From the NCBI GenBank assembly GCA_018398585.1, contig JAGTTD010000015.1:23827478-23891477 (forward strand): 64,000 nt of DNA, written 5' to 3'. Both the position numbers and the translations under genes were made by a program. Origin of the DNA: Simmondsia chinensis. Its lineage: Eukaryota > Streptophyta > Magnoliopsida > Caryophyllales > Simmondsiaceae. The notes beneath the pieces were generated by a model that saw nothing but the letters and a program-made list of their open reading frames with translations, was not told the DNA's origin and did not search any database. This document shows, one piece after another, positions 23,962 to 35,393 of the stretch (its first letter is position 1; every line of letters begins with the position of its first letter).

Positions 23962-26476
23962 TGTCATAGGATGACTTTAGATCACCCGCGCGGTGCCCAG
24001 GCCCCTGAGGCTAGAGCCGGACCAGCCTACCCCCTATGGTCAATGTTAGGAACAGTGTCCTGAAATCTAGATTTATTCTGGATATATTATTTTAATTAAT
24101 AAATAAAATTAAAATTTCAGTTGTTTCCTAGTTAAATTTGTGTATGTGAGCATTTAGACTGCATGTGATTTTCTTTTGGGAGACATCCATGAGGTGGGTG
24201 TAGTCCTCAGACTATAATTTACATGTTTGTTCTAGGTGGTTTATGAGACTAAGTCACAGATAGACTTGGAACAAATGATATGGATTGTTGTTTGAAAGAC
24301 TCATAGTCAAAGACAAGTTTGGACCACTTGTATGTTAAGACTACAACGTGACATTTTAGATGACTTGTCTTGGTCATGTGGATGGAGATCCAAAAGTGTT
24401 AGGTTAGTGTGTTTAATAAGATTGACACTCTGAGTTGGACCATGTGGGTTACTTATTTCTAGACTACTATCGGAAATGAGTGATTCACATTGTCCTGTTT
24501 GAACGACGACTCTAAATCCTGAGGGTATTCTAGACTTGTGCATGGAGCGTTAGTTACTTTGGTGTACTATAAGTAAGGTCTAAACGAATGACTGAAATCC
24601 CACGTACACTGGGTAGCGGCGTGAAGTGTGACAAGGATCAGGTATTCAATAGGGAATCTGCAATCTCTTATGAGATACAGATGTCTCCTTAGTTGATTTG
24701 CAAATATTTGAATATTTCGGAGACTTTGGCCAAAGTATTCCAAGTGTTTGAAATTTGGAATTTATACTGTGAATATGTTCAAGTATAAATGAATTATTCA
24801 GTGAAGGGCGAGTCGGTAACTAATAGAGAAGCTGTGAGAAGGATAATGGCAGTGGTTATATTTATCCTTTGTCATGGACATCTAGTGGAGGGGTTATTAT
24901 CATCAATACAGTCAATTAGGGAGACATCGAATAAATAATTTAAGTCTGGAGTGTAGTGAGATTTATTTAGTGGAATTAAGTCTCATTAAATGGTAATTAA
25001 ATTATTTCATGAGTTGATTAATTTAATCCATTTGGAGCTAGATTTAAATTGTTCCTGAGGTTCCTGCACATGCCTCTGTATTTATTGCCATTGGAAAAAT
25101 ATTAAAGAATTTATGAGATGAATTATTTATCCATAAGGTGGGCAAATTATTTTTGCCAAGCATTATTCATGAGATAAATAAAAGTTAAACATTATAAAAT
25201 AAAATAATTTTAAAAATTAAAATTTATAAGATGAATTTTTACATGTGAAAAATAAAGCAAAAAAAAAAATCAGGAAAAGAACTGCACAGGTCCCACTATC
25301 CGTGTCTTCACGGATGGACCAACCAGAACGTGACACGTGCCACGCACCACGCGCCGGTGGGCTGGGGGACAGATCCGCGTGTGCCCGCATCAGCCAATCA
25401 AGACGCGACACGTGGCACGCGGTGACACTCCCTCACAGGCGGTTTGTACTTTTTCAAAACGCGGCGTTTTGAGCTGTATTTTAAATGAAACAACGCGTTT
25501 TGATGTTAACTGGCGAATCCCACATCGATTGAAATTAGATTTTTCGCTCCGGAATACTCCTATAAATAGAGGTGCTTATTCCGATGTTTGGTATTCAAGT
25601 TGAAATATTTCGTTAGGGTTTTTGGAATTGTTTCGGATAACCAATTGGAGAGCAAACTTTCCGTTGAAATTTTTCTTTCCTCAGTTTAATATTTTTTGGA
25701 GCCAACCCTCCGGGCAGTTTGAGGTCATTGCGTAGAACGTCTCAGGGTCTCGATTTTGAAGAATATTATTGTCTTTCTGGCTTTTCTTTTATTAGAGCAA
25801 TTCCAGGTATGTTCTTCTTTCTTTATTTTTTTTCGCTTTTTTATTTATTTATAGTATTCGTTATTATACCTGTTTAAGTTTATGTATTGTTATGAATGTA
25901 TTAGAGTAAAAGGCATGTAAATCTAAATTATGAATTTAGATATGTTGATTTAAATTATGAATTTAAGTCATTGGATTTAAAATTAAGAGTTCTAAATCGA
26001 CCCTAGGTTTAGAGTTATGAATTCTAAACTTGTTCCGCTGCGTAAACTTTAGGGAGAATTTTTAAAATTCATCCCAACTACTGGCATTAGGGTAAAGGGT
26101 TTATAAAGACAAACCTATTCACGGAACTCTCGCATGTGAGGTGTCACTAAGCGTGACTCTCCGATCGGCGGCTTAGGTAGAGTGAAGAGTCTCCTACTCT
26201 AAGTGCTCTAATAGGTGCCTATTGTTGTGACCATAGTTGAGAACTGTGACCCCAATAGTCGGCATTAGAGTTTATTTTTCAACAAAATTCATATCTTTTC
26301 CCAACAGTCAACAAGCAGCAATATGCATCTTCAACAGACAAAATGCATGGCATGCCACGAACATACCTGCATACAATCCATGCGCATTTGTATCGAACAG
26401 GCTAAGGAGAACCCAAATGGTATATGTTTGCTTATTGAGCACCAGGGACAGTGTCAACCAAAGGCGACCCGTGACA
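23962..26476 (-). repeat. Element E left (3') LTR, split by a solo LTR
   Basis: The two halves, 23962-24043 and 26312-26476, together align end to end with 26969-27214, with roughly 30 differences by eye. The break coincides exactly with the 5-bp duplication GTCAA. Confidence 0.85.
24044..26306 (+). mobile_element. Solo LTR of the element B family (2.26 kb) with perfect 5-bp duplication
   Basis: Begins TGTTAGGAACAG and ends TTCCCAACA. It is flanked by GTCAA at 24039-24043 and 26307-26311. It aligns over most of its length with the element B LTR (15862-13973 inverted), for example near 24365 (ACTTGTCTTGGTCAT) and 24720 (GACTTTGGCCAAAG). It is about 370 bp longer than the B LTR. No internal region is attached, so it is the product of LTR-LTR recombination. 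A CACGTG-containing block lies at 25320-25420, upstream of the TATAAATA at 25561-25568. Confidence 0.85.
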
Positions 26477-26949
26477 CTTTCCCCCACCTAATTCCACAAA
26501 CATCCTCGTTGCTTGTGCCTGCCCAGCGTTGCTTCCCTACATCTCTAGCAGTCTTGATTGGTCACCGGGCAGCTTCATCATCGTCCCCTCCCACGTGACA
26601 CTGACATATCATTGATGCTCACCCGGCAATAAGCAGCGTGCTCAAAAGACAACCTGCCAGCTCCATGCACTATAGTGCACCACGTCTCACGTGATCAATG
26701 CTTGTTGACTCTTCACCTTGTGAACTTCGCATAGCACTCTAAGGATCGGCCCAATCTCCACACAGCAATCCAGTCTCGTAGTCAGCACGCCTGACCACGT
26801 CACACACGGTGCGCCTTTCGCCACAACCGGAATGCGAACCACTCCACTTCACTCTGAAAGTACCTCGTTGGAGTGCTCCTCCCACACTAGGAGTGTCCAT
26901 CCCCATGGACAAACCCGCTCCCAAACGATTGTTTACTCACGTATCATGA

Positions 26950-26968
26950 GCCCCGCTCTAATACCACT
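26950..26968 (-). promoter_or_regulatory. Element E primer-binding site
   Basis: On the minus strand AGTGGTATTAGAGCGGGGC directly follows the right LTR. It contains TGGTATTAGAGC, one base off the initiator-Met complement. Confidence 0.75.
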
Positions 26969-27214
26969 TGTCACGGGATGACTTTAGATCACCCGCGCAG
27001 CGCACAGGCCCCTGAGGCTAGGGCCAGGCCAGCCTACTCCCTATGGTCAACAAGCAGTAATATGCACCTTCAAGAGACGAAATACACGGCAAAACACGAA
27101 CATACCTGCATACAACCCATGCGAATTAGTATGGAACAGGCTAAGGAGACTCCATATGGCATATGTCTGCTTATTGAGCACCAGGAAAGTGTCAGCCAAA
27201 GGCGACCCGTGACA
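26969..27214 (-). repeat. Element E right (5') LTR
   Basis: 246 bp with TG...CA ends and a perfect 9-bp terminal inversion. It is uninterrupted and serves as the reference for the split left copy. Confidence 0.85.
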
Positions 27215-27676
27215 GTGTGCATTTAACTTAAAATGCACGTTACTTTTGATCCGTAAAGCGTTATGAGCCAAATTATATATCAAATCGAAGCTGTTGGAGA
27301 GATCTACATGGTCTTTATGGTATTGTTAGTGTTAATTGATATTATTGGGTCATGAAGGCTCTTCTTTCAACCTTTTTCTCGTTTTAAGCTTCACCGATTG
27401 CCAAAATTCTTGGCCTATCGATCCGTGCACTCAAGGGAAGACTTTTCTTGACCGAATCTTGAACCAAATGGTCTTTTTTTTTAACAAGTGGTTGGGTTTC
27501 TCATAGTAGTCTTCAATTATGCCTCGATTAGGTTTAATTCTGCCACTTTTCAACCTTTGTTTGCTCCATTGCACTCTAAGCCTAAATGTACCTAGATTAC
27601 AAAAAAACACACATTTAAAAGTTGAATATGTTGTAGGAATGAGAAATAAAATATGTAAATATAAAGTCCATCAACA

Positions 27677-29400
27677 TCCCCAAGCCTACTCCTTGCTTGT
27701 CTTCAAGCAAGATTCAGCTCAACTAACTAAAGATGGAAAAATTCAATCAAGCATGTAATGGCAAGAATTAAATTTGAAAAATATTTCTAAGAGACTAGAG
27801 AATCTTTATGTAATATTATTATTACACTGCTTCCAACTTGAATTATCACAATTCAAGTCTTTTTATTAGAAAGTGAGCTTATAACTTCTCTTTCCTTTTT
27901 CTTATTTCAAGCCCTCCAAATTTAAGATGAATAGAAAGACTAATCAGAAGAATCATTTATCCTAACAATTCACTTCTTATCAATAAATAAATCAAAAGGA
28001 TTCTCTTTCTTTCTTGTTTCCTTCTTCTTTTTCTTTCTTTTTTCTTTTTGTTTTTTTTTTTTAAAGTTGCTTATGGTCAGGTGTGTCTCCCTAGGATCCA
28101 TGTAGCAAGTTTTCGGCCGGTGACTCCAGATCTACTTGACTCAAGGCATCGAGTGAAGAGCACTTCTCGGACCTAATGGCTTGAGTCAAAGGAATTCACA
28201 ACCTAAGCCGTTACTGGCACATTCCTTAAAGATATTTCATTCAAATTAGGCATTGGTGCTTTTAAAAGTGACTTAAAGTGGTTGATTCTTCTTAAGCTTT
28301 CTCTATGGCTCATGTAATGAGCTTTTGACTGGTAGCTTCTGACCTAGTTCAATCATGGTACCAGGTGTTAAGACACCCCTACGGGCTTACTTTCTTGAGA
28401 CATGGGGGCTACAAGAACCAACATGTCACAGGTACTTATCTAATTCATAGGCATTGGTACCTTTTTTTCGTTTTTAAAATCACTCAAGATAAAGAGATGA
28501 AAATTGATTTCAACATTGTTAGGAGTAAAATGGTGGATTCAGATTCCTAAAATTATTTCTACTATGAAAACCTAAAATGTAGGGTAAGTCATAAGACTAA
28601 GGGTAAAAGAAATAATCTCTCTAACTAGTTAAAAGACAAAAATACAGATTCAACAATCAGATCCATGAATAATCTCATTACATAAATATTCTAATCGTCA
28701 TAGTTTATCTCAAATTTGAACTTCAATGTAAGTCACCATAATTCTATGCTAATCAATGCAAAAAATCAGCTAATTTAAGCGAAAATATGCTAAAAGGACA
28801 ATCAAAAGTTCACACTATACATGCCATCCCCAAATCCAAACCTTGCATTGTCCTTAATGCAAATCAACAAAAGTAAATATAAGCAAGGAAAGGAAAGAGA
28901 TGACCTGAGGCATGGCATATTCAACTATGCGTGGAGAGCAAATCCAAAAAGGGAAAGCAAAAATAGCAAGCTGCAAAACAAGACATAGAACACAAAATTC
29001 TAAACAACCATCGGCTTTGTTTGAAGGAAGTAATTCGGGCTTTCCCTCTTTATCGCACTTGGTCATTCCTCAGAAATAAGTTTGCTTTGAGAAAGGCCCT
29101 AGCCCTGAAAACGGTGCTTATCTTGTGTGACAACACTACAGAGCGAGTGGCTCTTCTACGCGGGCGGTTGTGTGACAACACTCTAGAGAAAGCTGTTAGT
29201 TGTGTTAGAAATATGGATCGTACAAGTGTTTAGTAAAAAAGAGAAACAAAGTAATTATGGTAGGGATAATAAAAGCATCTGCAGATGAAAGAGAGTTTAA
29301 TCCCAAAAACAAATTAAAACACACAACAAAAATAAAATTAGGTTGCCTCCCAAGAGCGCTAAGGTTAATGTCTTCAGCCGGACGCAGAGTAGAGCATAAT
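27677..29400 (-). other. Element F 3' non-coding region
   Basis: 1.7 kb between the protease end and the 3' LTR. It holds a pyrimidine-rich tract (28000-28062), and two related blocks at about 28080-28200 and 28310-28430 that share 'GGTGACT/GGTAGCT..GA' and 'GACTCAAG/GTTCAATC' spacing. No RT, RNase H or integrase motif was found on either strand. Related Athila/Tat elements carry long spacers here. Confidence 0.5.
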
Positions 29401-29401
29401 G

Positions 29402-31850
29402 TCACCCAAAATCTAAGGCAATGTTTGCCATAGAAATCTGGTTGAGCTTGTAAGGACGATCCCCAAACCTAATAGCATTTCTAGACCTGTGACTATCAAG
29501 GAGGAAAACATTATTAGCATCAGGGTCTCGAATCTCTATCCTACCAAGTTTAGGTGAGGACGCATGGTTATCAACATAAACAGGGACGTTATTCCAATTA
29601 GCACTTTTTGGTAAAATCAGGTGCACCCAATTCTACGAAAGGGTCAAAATCATTAACCCTATAGCATTCTGATCCATTCTCGGTGTCGAACAAAGTTTGA
29701 GACCTTCAATTTGCTCTTAAGGTTTCCAAAAGAAACCTCTAACACTCCTGTCCTACGGTGAATCATAGCGTCAGCTGTTTTAAGGAACGATCGACCTAAA
29801 ATAATGGGAGGGTTGTGCTTCTGCCTTAAAGTAGGGCCTATATCTAACACAATAAAATCAACATGGAAGAGAAACTTGTCAACCTTAACAAGTACAGCCT
29901 TCACTACCCCTCGAGGTACACGCTCTATCCTATTCGCCAACTGAAGTGTAACACTTGTTGGCTTAAGGTTTCCTATACCCAATTCCTGCAAAAACGAGTA
30001 AGGGATGAGGTTGAAACTTGCTCCTAGGTATAGAAGGGCTGGACAAGTGTATCGCTCCCCGATGACGCACGGGACCTTCAAGGCCCCGGGATCTCTAAAC
30101 TTGGGCGGGGCGCCTGTCGCCAGAATGCTATTCACCTTCTCGGTGAGTCGGACCTTCTTTGGAATGTGCACCTTGGCGCGCTTATTTTTCATGCAAGGTC
30201 CTTGAGGAACTTGGCGCACATAGGAATGTGCTTAATGGTGTTGATCAACTGTAAGTTGATTTTCACATCCTCAAACACATCTACGAGCTCAGCCCTTTTT
30301 GGGTCATCCTTTTCCTTCGGTCCTATAAGGGCCGAAGGCAAAGGGACAGCGGGTTCATATACCCTCTCTCATAATCCCTCCCTATCAGCAACGGGGGAGG
30401 GCTCTATGCTCTCCATCTCAATCTCGACCTCCACATCCCTAAGGTTCCCCTCTCCAGACATTGACACAACGTTAAATTGCTCGCGAGTGAGAAAGTTAGG
30501 GTTAGAACTAGTCAACCCTGCTTGAATTATGAGAGATTGGGAGGTCAATCGCCATTCCTCTTGCCTATAAAGTGCTTGGGTCAATTGTCCTATCTGGTCT
30601 TCTAATTTGGCAATAGATAGGGAATAGGACTAGACCAGTTGTGTAGTATCCTCCATGAATCGGAGCATACACTCCTCGAATTGTAAAGAACATCTTGGAG
30701 GTAGGGGAGGAGGTTGGCATGAAAAACAGGGTGGTTGGATAGAGAATTGTACCTCTGGCCTCCCGAAAACGCAGGAGGGTGTACATTACCTACAAAACCA
30801 AGATTTTGTTATCTTGTGGGTTGATCTTGATTGGCGTTCTGCTTCCACAAGAAGTTCAGATGATTGCGCCACACGAGATCGTAGGTGTTGGAGAATGGGT
30901 CATTAGTTCTCGAATACCCTAAAGCTGCATAAACATTCAAGAAATTGAGACGCATATAAGCAGTGAAGCACAAAATGGTTCTCATCCGAAAAAATGCCAA
31001 ACAGAATAGTACCACCCGATGACTCAGCTGCATGGACTGGGTGCAGATTAGTAGGGCTCGCATGCAAGTTCATAAGCTGACCCATCTTTTTATTAAGGGT
31101 GTCCAGTCTAAAGTTAACGTCATCATTAGTTGCTACTTAGTAGATACCACATGTGCTCCGCCTAACTACCCTCGCAGAAGAGGCTTGGTCAAGGGAGTGT
31201 ACGCTGAGGTGCTCAAATAACGTCCATGCCTCGTGCTCATCTTGTTGGTTAAATGCTCCCCTGCACGAAGCATTAACCATCAGCTTGTTAGAAGTCGTGA
31301 GACCATCATTGAAGTTTTACACAAGAGCCCATTTGGGTGACCCGTGGTGGGGACAATTTCTAAGGAGCTTCTTAAATCTGTCCTAACTTTCATGAAATTG
31401 CTCCTGATCTTTTTGTTCAAAAATGTTGATTGCATGCCTAACAGCCATAGTCCTGGCCCTAGAATAAAACTTGATCATGAATTTTTGTTGGAGGTCATCC
31501 CAAGTAGTGATTTCACTCTTTGGTAGGGACTAAAACCACCATTTGGCTACATCTTTCAATGAAAACAGGAAAAGACGTAACCTAACCGCATTGTGCTAGA
31601 CACCTCGACAATGACATGTTTCAAAAATTTTGAGAAAGGCATTGAGGTGCTCGTACGGGCTCTCAATCGGCTTCGCATAGAAATTTGGAAGCATGCTAAT
31701 GATCTTGGGCTTAATTTCAAAGTTTGCATTACCCACGGTGGGTAACAAAACTCTAGCTAACGCAATGTAAGTTCGGGGAACAAAATGATCCCCAATTTTA
31801 CACGGAGAGGCATGCACCAGCTATGGATTGGGGTTGTCAGCCATAATGGG
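29402..31850 (-). pseudogene. Element F gag-protease remnant (Gypsy, Athila/Tat type)
   Basis: The minus-strand gag starts near 31846 (MADNPNP) and runs with frameshifts through FEIKPKIISMLPNFYAKPIE and KKMGQLMNLHASP. A retropepsin-like domain (30219-29659) follows with LGASFNLIPYSFLQELGIG and PIILGRSFLKTADAMI. The active-site position reads YLGAS where family members have DLGAS, so the catalytic aspartate is lost. A tail near 29626-29402 reads LILPKSANWNNVPVYVDN. Several stops separate the gag blocks. Confidence 0.8.
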
Positions 31851-31960
31851 GAAAAAATAACAATAAAGAAAAGTAAACAAAAATAAATTAAACTAAACTA
31901 AATTAAATTTTTTTAAAACAAAAAAAAAAAAACTCGTTCATTTCTGAATCAACTTAGCCC

Positions 31961-31989
31961 ACCGATTCCCCTATAACATGCCAAAAACT
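31961..31989 (-). promoter_or_regulatory. Element F primer-binding site
   Basis: On the minus strand the LTR end is followed by AAGTTTTTGGCATGTTATAG and then GGGAATCGG. It is a decayed form of the AAGTTTTTGGCGCCGTTGCC start typical of Athila/Tat elements. Confidence 0.65.
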
Positions 31990-32132
31990 TGATGTGTTTT
32001 AAAAGTGTGTTTTAAAACTGTGTACTCGCAAGCGTATGTGATCATCGTAGCTAAAAAGAGCATACGGGTCGTATCCATAGAGAATCGAAATTAAGTCAGA
32101 TTTTGTTATTAATGAGCGGTTGGATTTTGGGT
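31990..32132 (-). repeat. Element F 5' LTR remnant
   Basis: 143 bp matching 22810-22962, including TTTTAAAAGTGTGTTTTAAA and GTATCCA.AGAGAATCG. It is cut at 32132 by the start of element C. No continuation was found beyond element C. Confidence 0.7.
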
Positions 32133-33621
32133 TGTTGGCCCTCAAGCCATTTATATTGTAATTTTGATTATAACAATCATTTAGTGAGTCATTGTGTTCA
32201 AATTATTCTAATCTGGTTTCTAAGTGACTCATAACAATGCTAGGAAAAACCAAGGCTAATCATGTGAATACCAAGCTTTCTAAGATGATGAATCAAGAGG
32301 AAAAGAGATCAAAGTTGAAGAGAAGATTCATTCAAAATTGAAGAGAACGTGATCAGAGTCCAAACGCCTTAAAGTCATTTATTTTTATTTTCTAGGACTT
32401 AGGATCGGGATATATCAATTGAGTCTAAATCTCAATATTGATATGTGATGCTCTAACAAAAATGCATTTAAATATTTTGAAATTTGATTTCCAAATTTTA
32501 GTTGAAAAAATATTCAAGTCAAAATTTAAATCAATCTAAGTTATCAATGAAAATATTTCTTAAGTTTGGTACTTTGAAAAGCATGATCAAAACAAACAAG
32601 ATAAATTTTAAATGGGTGATTATTTAGCTTGATTCATTCAATCAATCATGAACAAAACAAATCAAGGAAATTAATTCAAAAAATTAAGCTAATATGGCAA
32701 TCAATTAATCAATCAATTTACTTAGCTGATATGGTAAATCATCCTATCAATCAAGCTAATTGATCTAAAACGTGCAAATCCACTTAGGCATGTTGAGTGT
32801 CGACACACAGAAGATATATGTCGGCACACAGACTTACAGTATCGACCCGGAACTTCTGTGTGTCGGCACACAGGTCTGTGTGTTGACACACAACCCTTGT
32901 GTGTCGACACACATAGCAGAAAAAGCTCCAAACAGCTACTTTTGACTTGATTTCTTTCTTAATCTTTTTTTTTTTTAACTTTTTGAATGTCCCCTAGGCT
33001 CTCGTTTTTCTATAAATAGTGCTTGAATGCTTTGGTTCAATCATCCAACACTCTCTAACTATTCTTTGATAAAAGGCTCTTACTTTCTTGCTCTTTAACG
33101 GTTTGATTTTAAGTTTTGTTTAAAGTTTTATTTGAGCATCACTTGTTCTCTTTATTATTGATCATTAAGTTTAATTGGCATATTCTTAGCTTTGGCTAAG
33201 CTTGATCTATTGTTGAAGAGTCTCATTGCTTTAATTCATCCATTGATTTATTTTGATATCTTATTGTAAAGGGTGGATCCTGAGCCTACGGTTACAAAAG
33301 GATCGGTAGTAAAGGTTGGGTCATGAGCTTACGTACAAAAAGACCAGTTGCAAAGGTTGGATCCTGAGCCTATTTTTAAAAAGGATCACCAAGCTTAGTT
33401 AAAGGCTCAAGTGACGAAAAGTAGTCACTTGAGAAGTGGATTAGCTTCCAGTTTGGAAGTGAACCACTATAAAAATCTTTGTGCATCTTTTTTATTCTTG
33501 CCTTTATCTTTTTCATTTCATATTTATTGTATAACTTTTAATTTAATTTTTGGTTCGTAATTTGTCAGTAAAGAACCTAATTCACCCACCCCTCCCTCTT
33601 AGATTGGTCTTTAGGCCTTCA
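32133..33621 (+). repeat. Element C 5' LTR
   Basis: About 1.49 kb, TGTTGGCCC...CTTCA, with TATAAATA at 33011-33018. It aligns with both LTRs of element A. Inserts relative to A include extra copies of the palindromic module listed next. Confidence 0.85.
32796..32915. repeat. Array of GTGTCGACAC palindromic modules in the LTR promoter region
   Basis: Five diverged copies of a self-complementary module (type TGTGTGTCGACACACA) lie in about 120 bp, roughly 100-200 bp upstream of the TATA box. The homologous places in element A hold two copies (4521-4561) and four copies (10718-10814). Three weaker copies occur at 46840-46965. The minus-strand reading yields a repetitive CVSTH/CRHT-rich frame that is a by-product of the array. 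Confidence 0.75.
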
Positions 33622-33637
33622 ATTGGTATCAGAGCTA
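33622..33637 (+). promoter_or_regulatory. Element C primer-binding site
   Basis: ATTGGTATCAGAGCTA follows the LTR. It contains a perfect TGGTATCAGAGC match to the initiator Met tRNA complement. Confidence 0.9.
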
Positions 33638-33679
33638 GTACTCTTATTTTTTCAAGTCTAACAACCTTAGAGAAATCCT

Positions 33680-35380
33680 ATGGCAACCTTCACTTCTATT
33701 TTGGCCAAGGGTCAATTGACCAATAAGCCTCCTCTCTTTGATGGGGAAAATTTCCCCTATTAGAAGCTTAGAATTAGACTTTATATCCATTCATTTTAAT
33801 TTATGGCTTATAACAAAAAATGGTGATTATGTACCTTCAAAAATGAGGTGAGAAAACCATTGAAAAAGAGGAGAATGAGCTTTAGAAAAAACTTGCAAAA
33901 AATGCTAGAGCTCATTATCAACTATTATGTGCCATTGCCCCAAATGTCTTTAATCATGTGTCAGGTTGTCAATCGGCAAAAGATATTTGGGACAAGCTAG
34001 AAGTCACCTATGAAGGTACAAATCAAGTAAAGTCTTCAAAAATAAACAAGTTGGTAAGATCTTATGAACTTTTTAAAATGAAACAGGAGGAATCAATAAA
34101 AGAAATGTACACCAGATTTTTCGACATTACTAAAAAACTCCAAGCTCTTTGAAAAATGTATTCAAATGAGGAGCAAGTTAGTAAAATATTTAGATGTCTT
34201 CCTATTTCATTACAGGGCAAGGCTACCGCTATTCGAGAAGCTCATAAACTCTCCACTTATAAACTTGATCAACTAATTGAAAATCTCATGACCCATGAGA
34301 TTGACATGGAAGAATTTAAGGAAGAAGAAAAACAAAAGAAAAGTAAAGACATAGCATTTAAATCACCTCTAAGTGAAGAAAGTGATAAAAGTGATGATGA
34401 AGTTGTTATGTTGGCACAAACGTCTTGAAAAGAAAAGGTTCAAGAAAAATTTTAAAAAAGGTTCATCTTCCTCTAAAGATGAACCAACTTACTATGAGTG
34501 TGGAGAAAATGAAAATCTTAAGAGAGATTGTCCCTAGCCAAAAAATAAGAAGTCCTTCAATAAATTCAAAAAGAAGGACAAAAGAAAGAACGGAAGAAAG
34601 CATTTGTGGTTTAGGGAGATAGCGACGATGATTCCGATGAAGAAAGTGAAGACAAAGTAGTAAACTTTTGTCTCATGGCCATTGATGATGATAGCATTGA
34701 AGAAGATGAGGTAACCGATCAATCCTATGGTGAACTTGTTGTTGGTTTTCAAGATTTGTATGAGAAATATAAAAATTGAAAAAACGAAACAATGCTTTCA
34801 TAAAAGGTTTTCAAAAGACAGGATTGGAAAAAGATTCAAAACAACATTTATTGCTTGAACTTGAAAATGAATCACTAAAGAAAAAGAACGAGTCTTTAAA
34901 TGAAGAAATCATAAAACTAACCAATAAAAAATAATTCTTGGAAGAAACACTTCATATTTTAAAAGAAAATGAAAAAGGAAAAATCCTAGGAAGACAAATC
35001 ACTATTGAAGGGGAATGAATCTTTAAAAGAAAGAATGGAAAAACTTTCGAAAATCTCAAACAAATATTTCAAAGGGCAAGAAACACTTAACAAAATTCTT
35101 TCATCTCAAAAACCGGTCTATAATAAAGAAGGAATTGGTTATAATGGAAATGTTCAGAAGAAAAATTTGAATGTTCTTTTTGTTAAAGCCTCGTCACCTC
35201 CAACGAGCTCTATAAGGTGCAACTATTATGGTGACCATGGGCACATCGTTTACCAATGTCCTTTCAAAAGAAATTTGAGAAAGACAAATATGGTTTGGGT
35301 CCCAAAAGGATCTCACCCACTTAATGTAAAGGCTAACAACAAAGGACCCAAGAAAATTTGGGTACCTAAAAGCGTTTAAA
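33680..35380 (+). pseudogene. Element C gag remnant
   Basis: Begins MATFTSILAKGQLTNKPPLF. The central retrotransposon gag domain reads SGCQSAKDIWDKLEVTYEG and then LIENLMTHEIDMEEF (33958-34428). A lysine/glutamate-rich coiled-coil region and a zinc knuckle (35218-35259) follow. In the knuckle the second cysteine is tyrosine (CNYYGDHGHIVYQC), which would abolish zinc binding. A first knuckle near 34488-34530 is also broken (YECGENENLKRDC by frame-corrected reading). In-frame stops occur near 33760 and at 34150. Confidence 0.8.
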
Positions 35381-35393
35381 TTATGCTAGGTGT

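Larger units (their letters stand above)
23962..27214 (-). mobile_element. Element E: TRIM-like miniature LTR retrotransposon
   Basis: Without its nested solo LTR this element is only about 985 bp. It has 246-247-bp LTRs (23962-26476 interrupted, and 26969-27214) and 492 bp of internal DNA with no gag or pol. The LTR ends are a perfect inverted 9-mer, TGTCACGGG...CCCGTGACA, in the right copy. The minus-strand primer site GTGGTATTAGAGC lies at 26956-26968. A polypurine tract (complement CTTTCCCCCACC, 26477-26488) abuts the left LTR. Flanks GCGTGC and GTGTGC differ at one base. It lies within the LTR of element F. A 61-codon minus-strand frame (26739-26924) is not recognised. Confidence 0.8.
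22810..27676 (-). repeat. Element F 3' LTR, interrupted by element E
   Basis: The LTR runs 22810-23961 and 27215-27676 (about 1.61 kb) around element E. It begins TGATGATATC, ends CATCAACA, and is followed by TCCCCAAGCC, the complement of a polypurine tract. Its first 140 bp match 31990-32132. Inside, a unit of about 125 bp is tandemly duplicated (about 23130-23260 and 23268-23390; shared GGTAATGAACTAGTCTAAAG-type block). Confidence 0.7.
22810..32132 (-). mobile_element. Element F: Athila/Tat-like Gypsy element with gag-protease only
   Basis: Minus-strand LTR element. The left (3') LTR is 22810-27676, enlarged by nested element E. The internal region is 27677-31989. The right (5') LTR survives only as 31990-32132 before element C interrupts it. 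The primer site starts ...TTTTTGGC on the minus strand, as in Athila/Tat elements. Coding remains comprise gag and retropepsin (29402-31850). The 1.7 kb between protease and the 3' LTR shows no RT, RNase H or integrase, so the copy is non-autonomous by structure. Confidence 0.75.

Noticed and set aside
26237..26598. Overlapping plus-strand frames near 26.4 kb
   Set aside because: They cross the border between the solo LTR and the TRIM LTR, so they cannot be a conserved gene.
30005..31526. Plus-strand frames across element F
   Set aside because: They are antisense to the gag-protease frames of F, which carry recognisable motifs on the minus strand.
32722..32931. Minus-strand cysteine/histidine-rich repeat protein
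   Set aside because: The frame is just the reverse reading of the palindromic LTR modules; it has no counterpart in the LTRs of element A.
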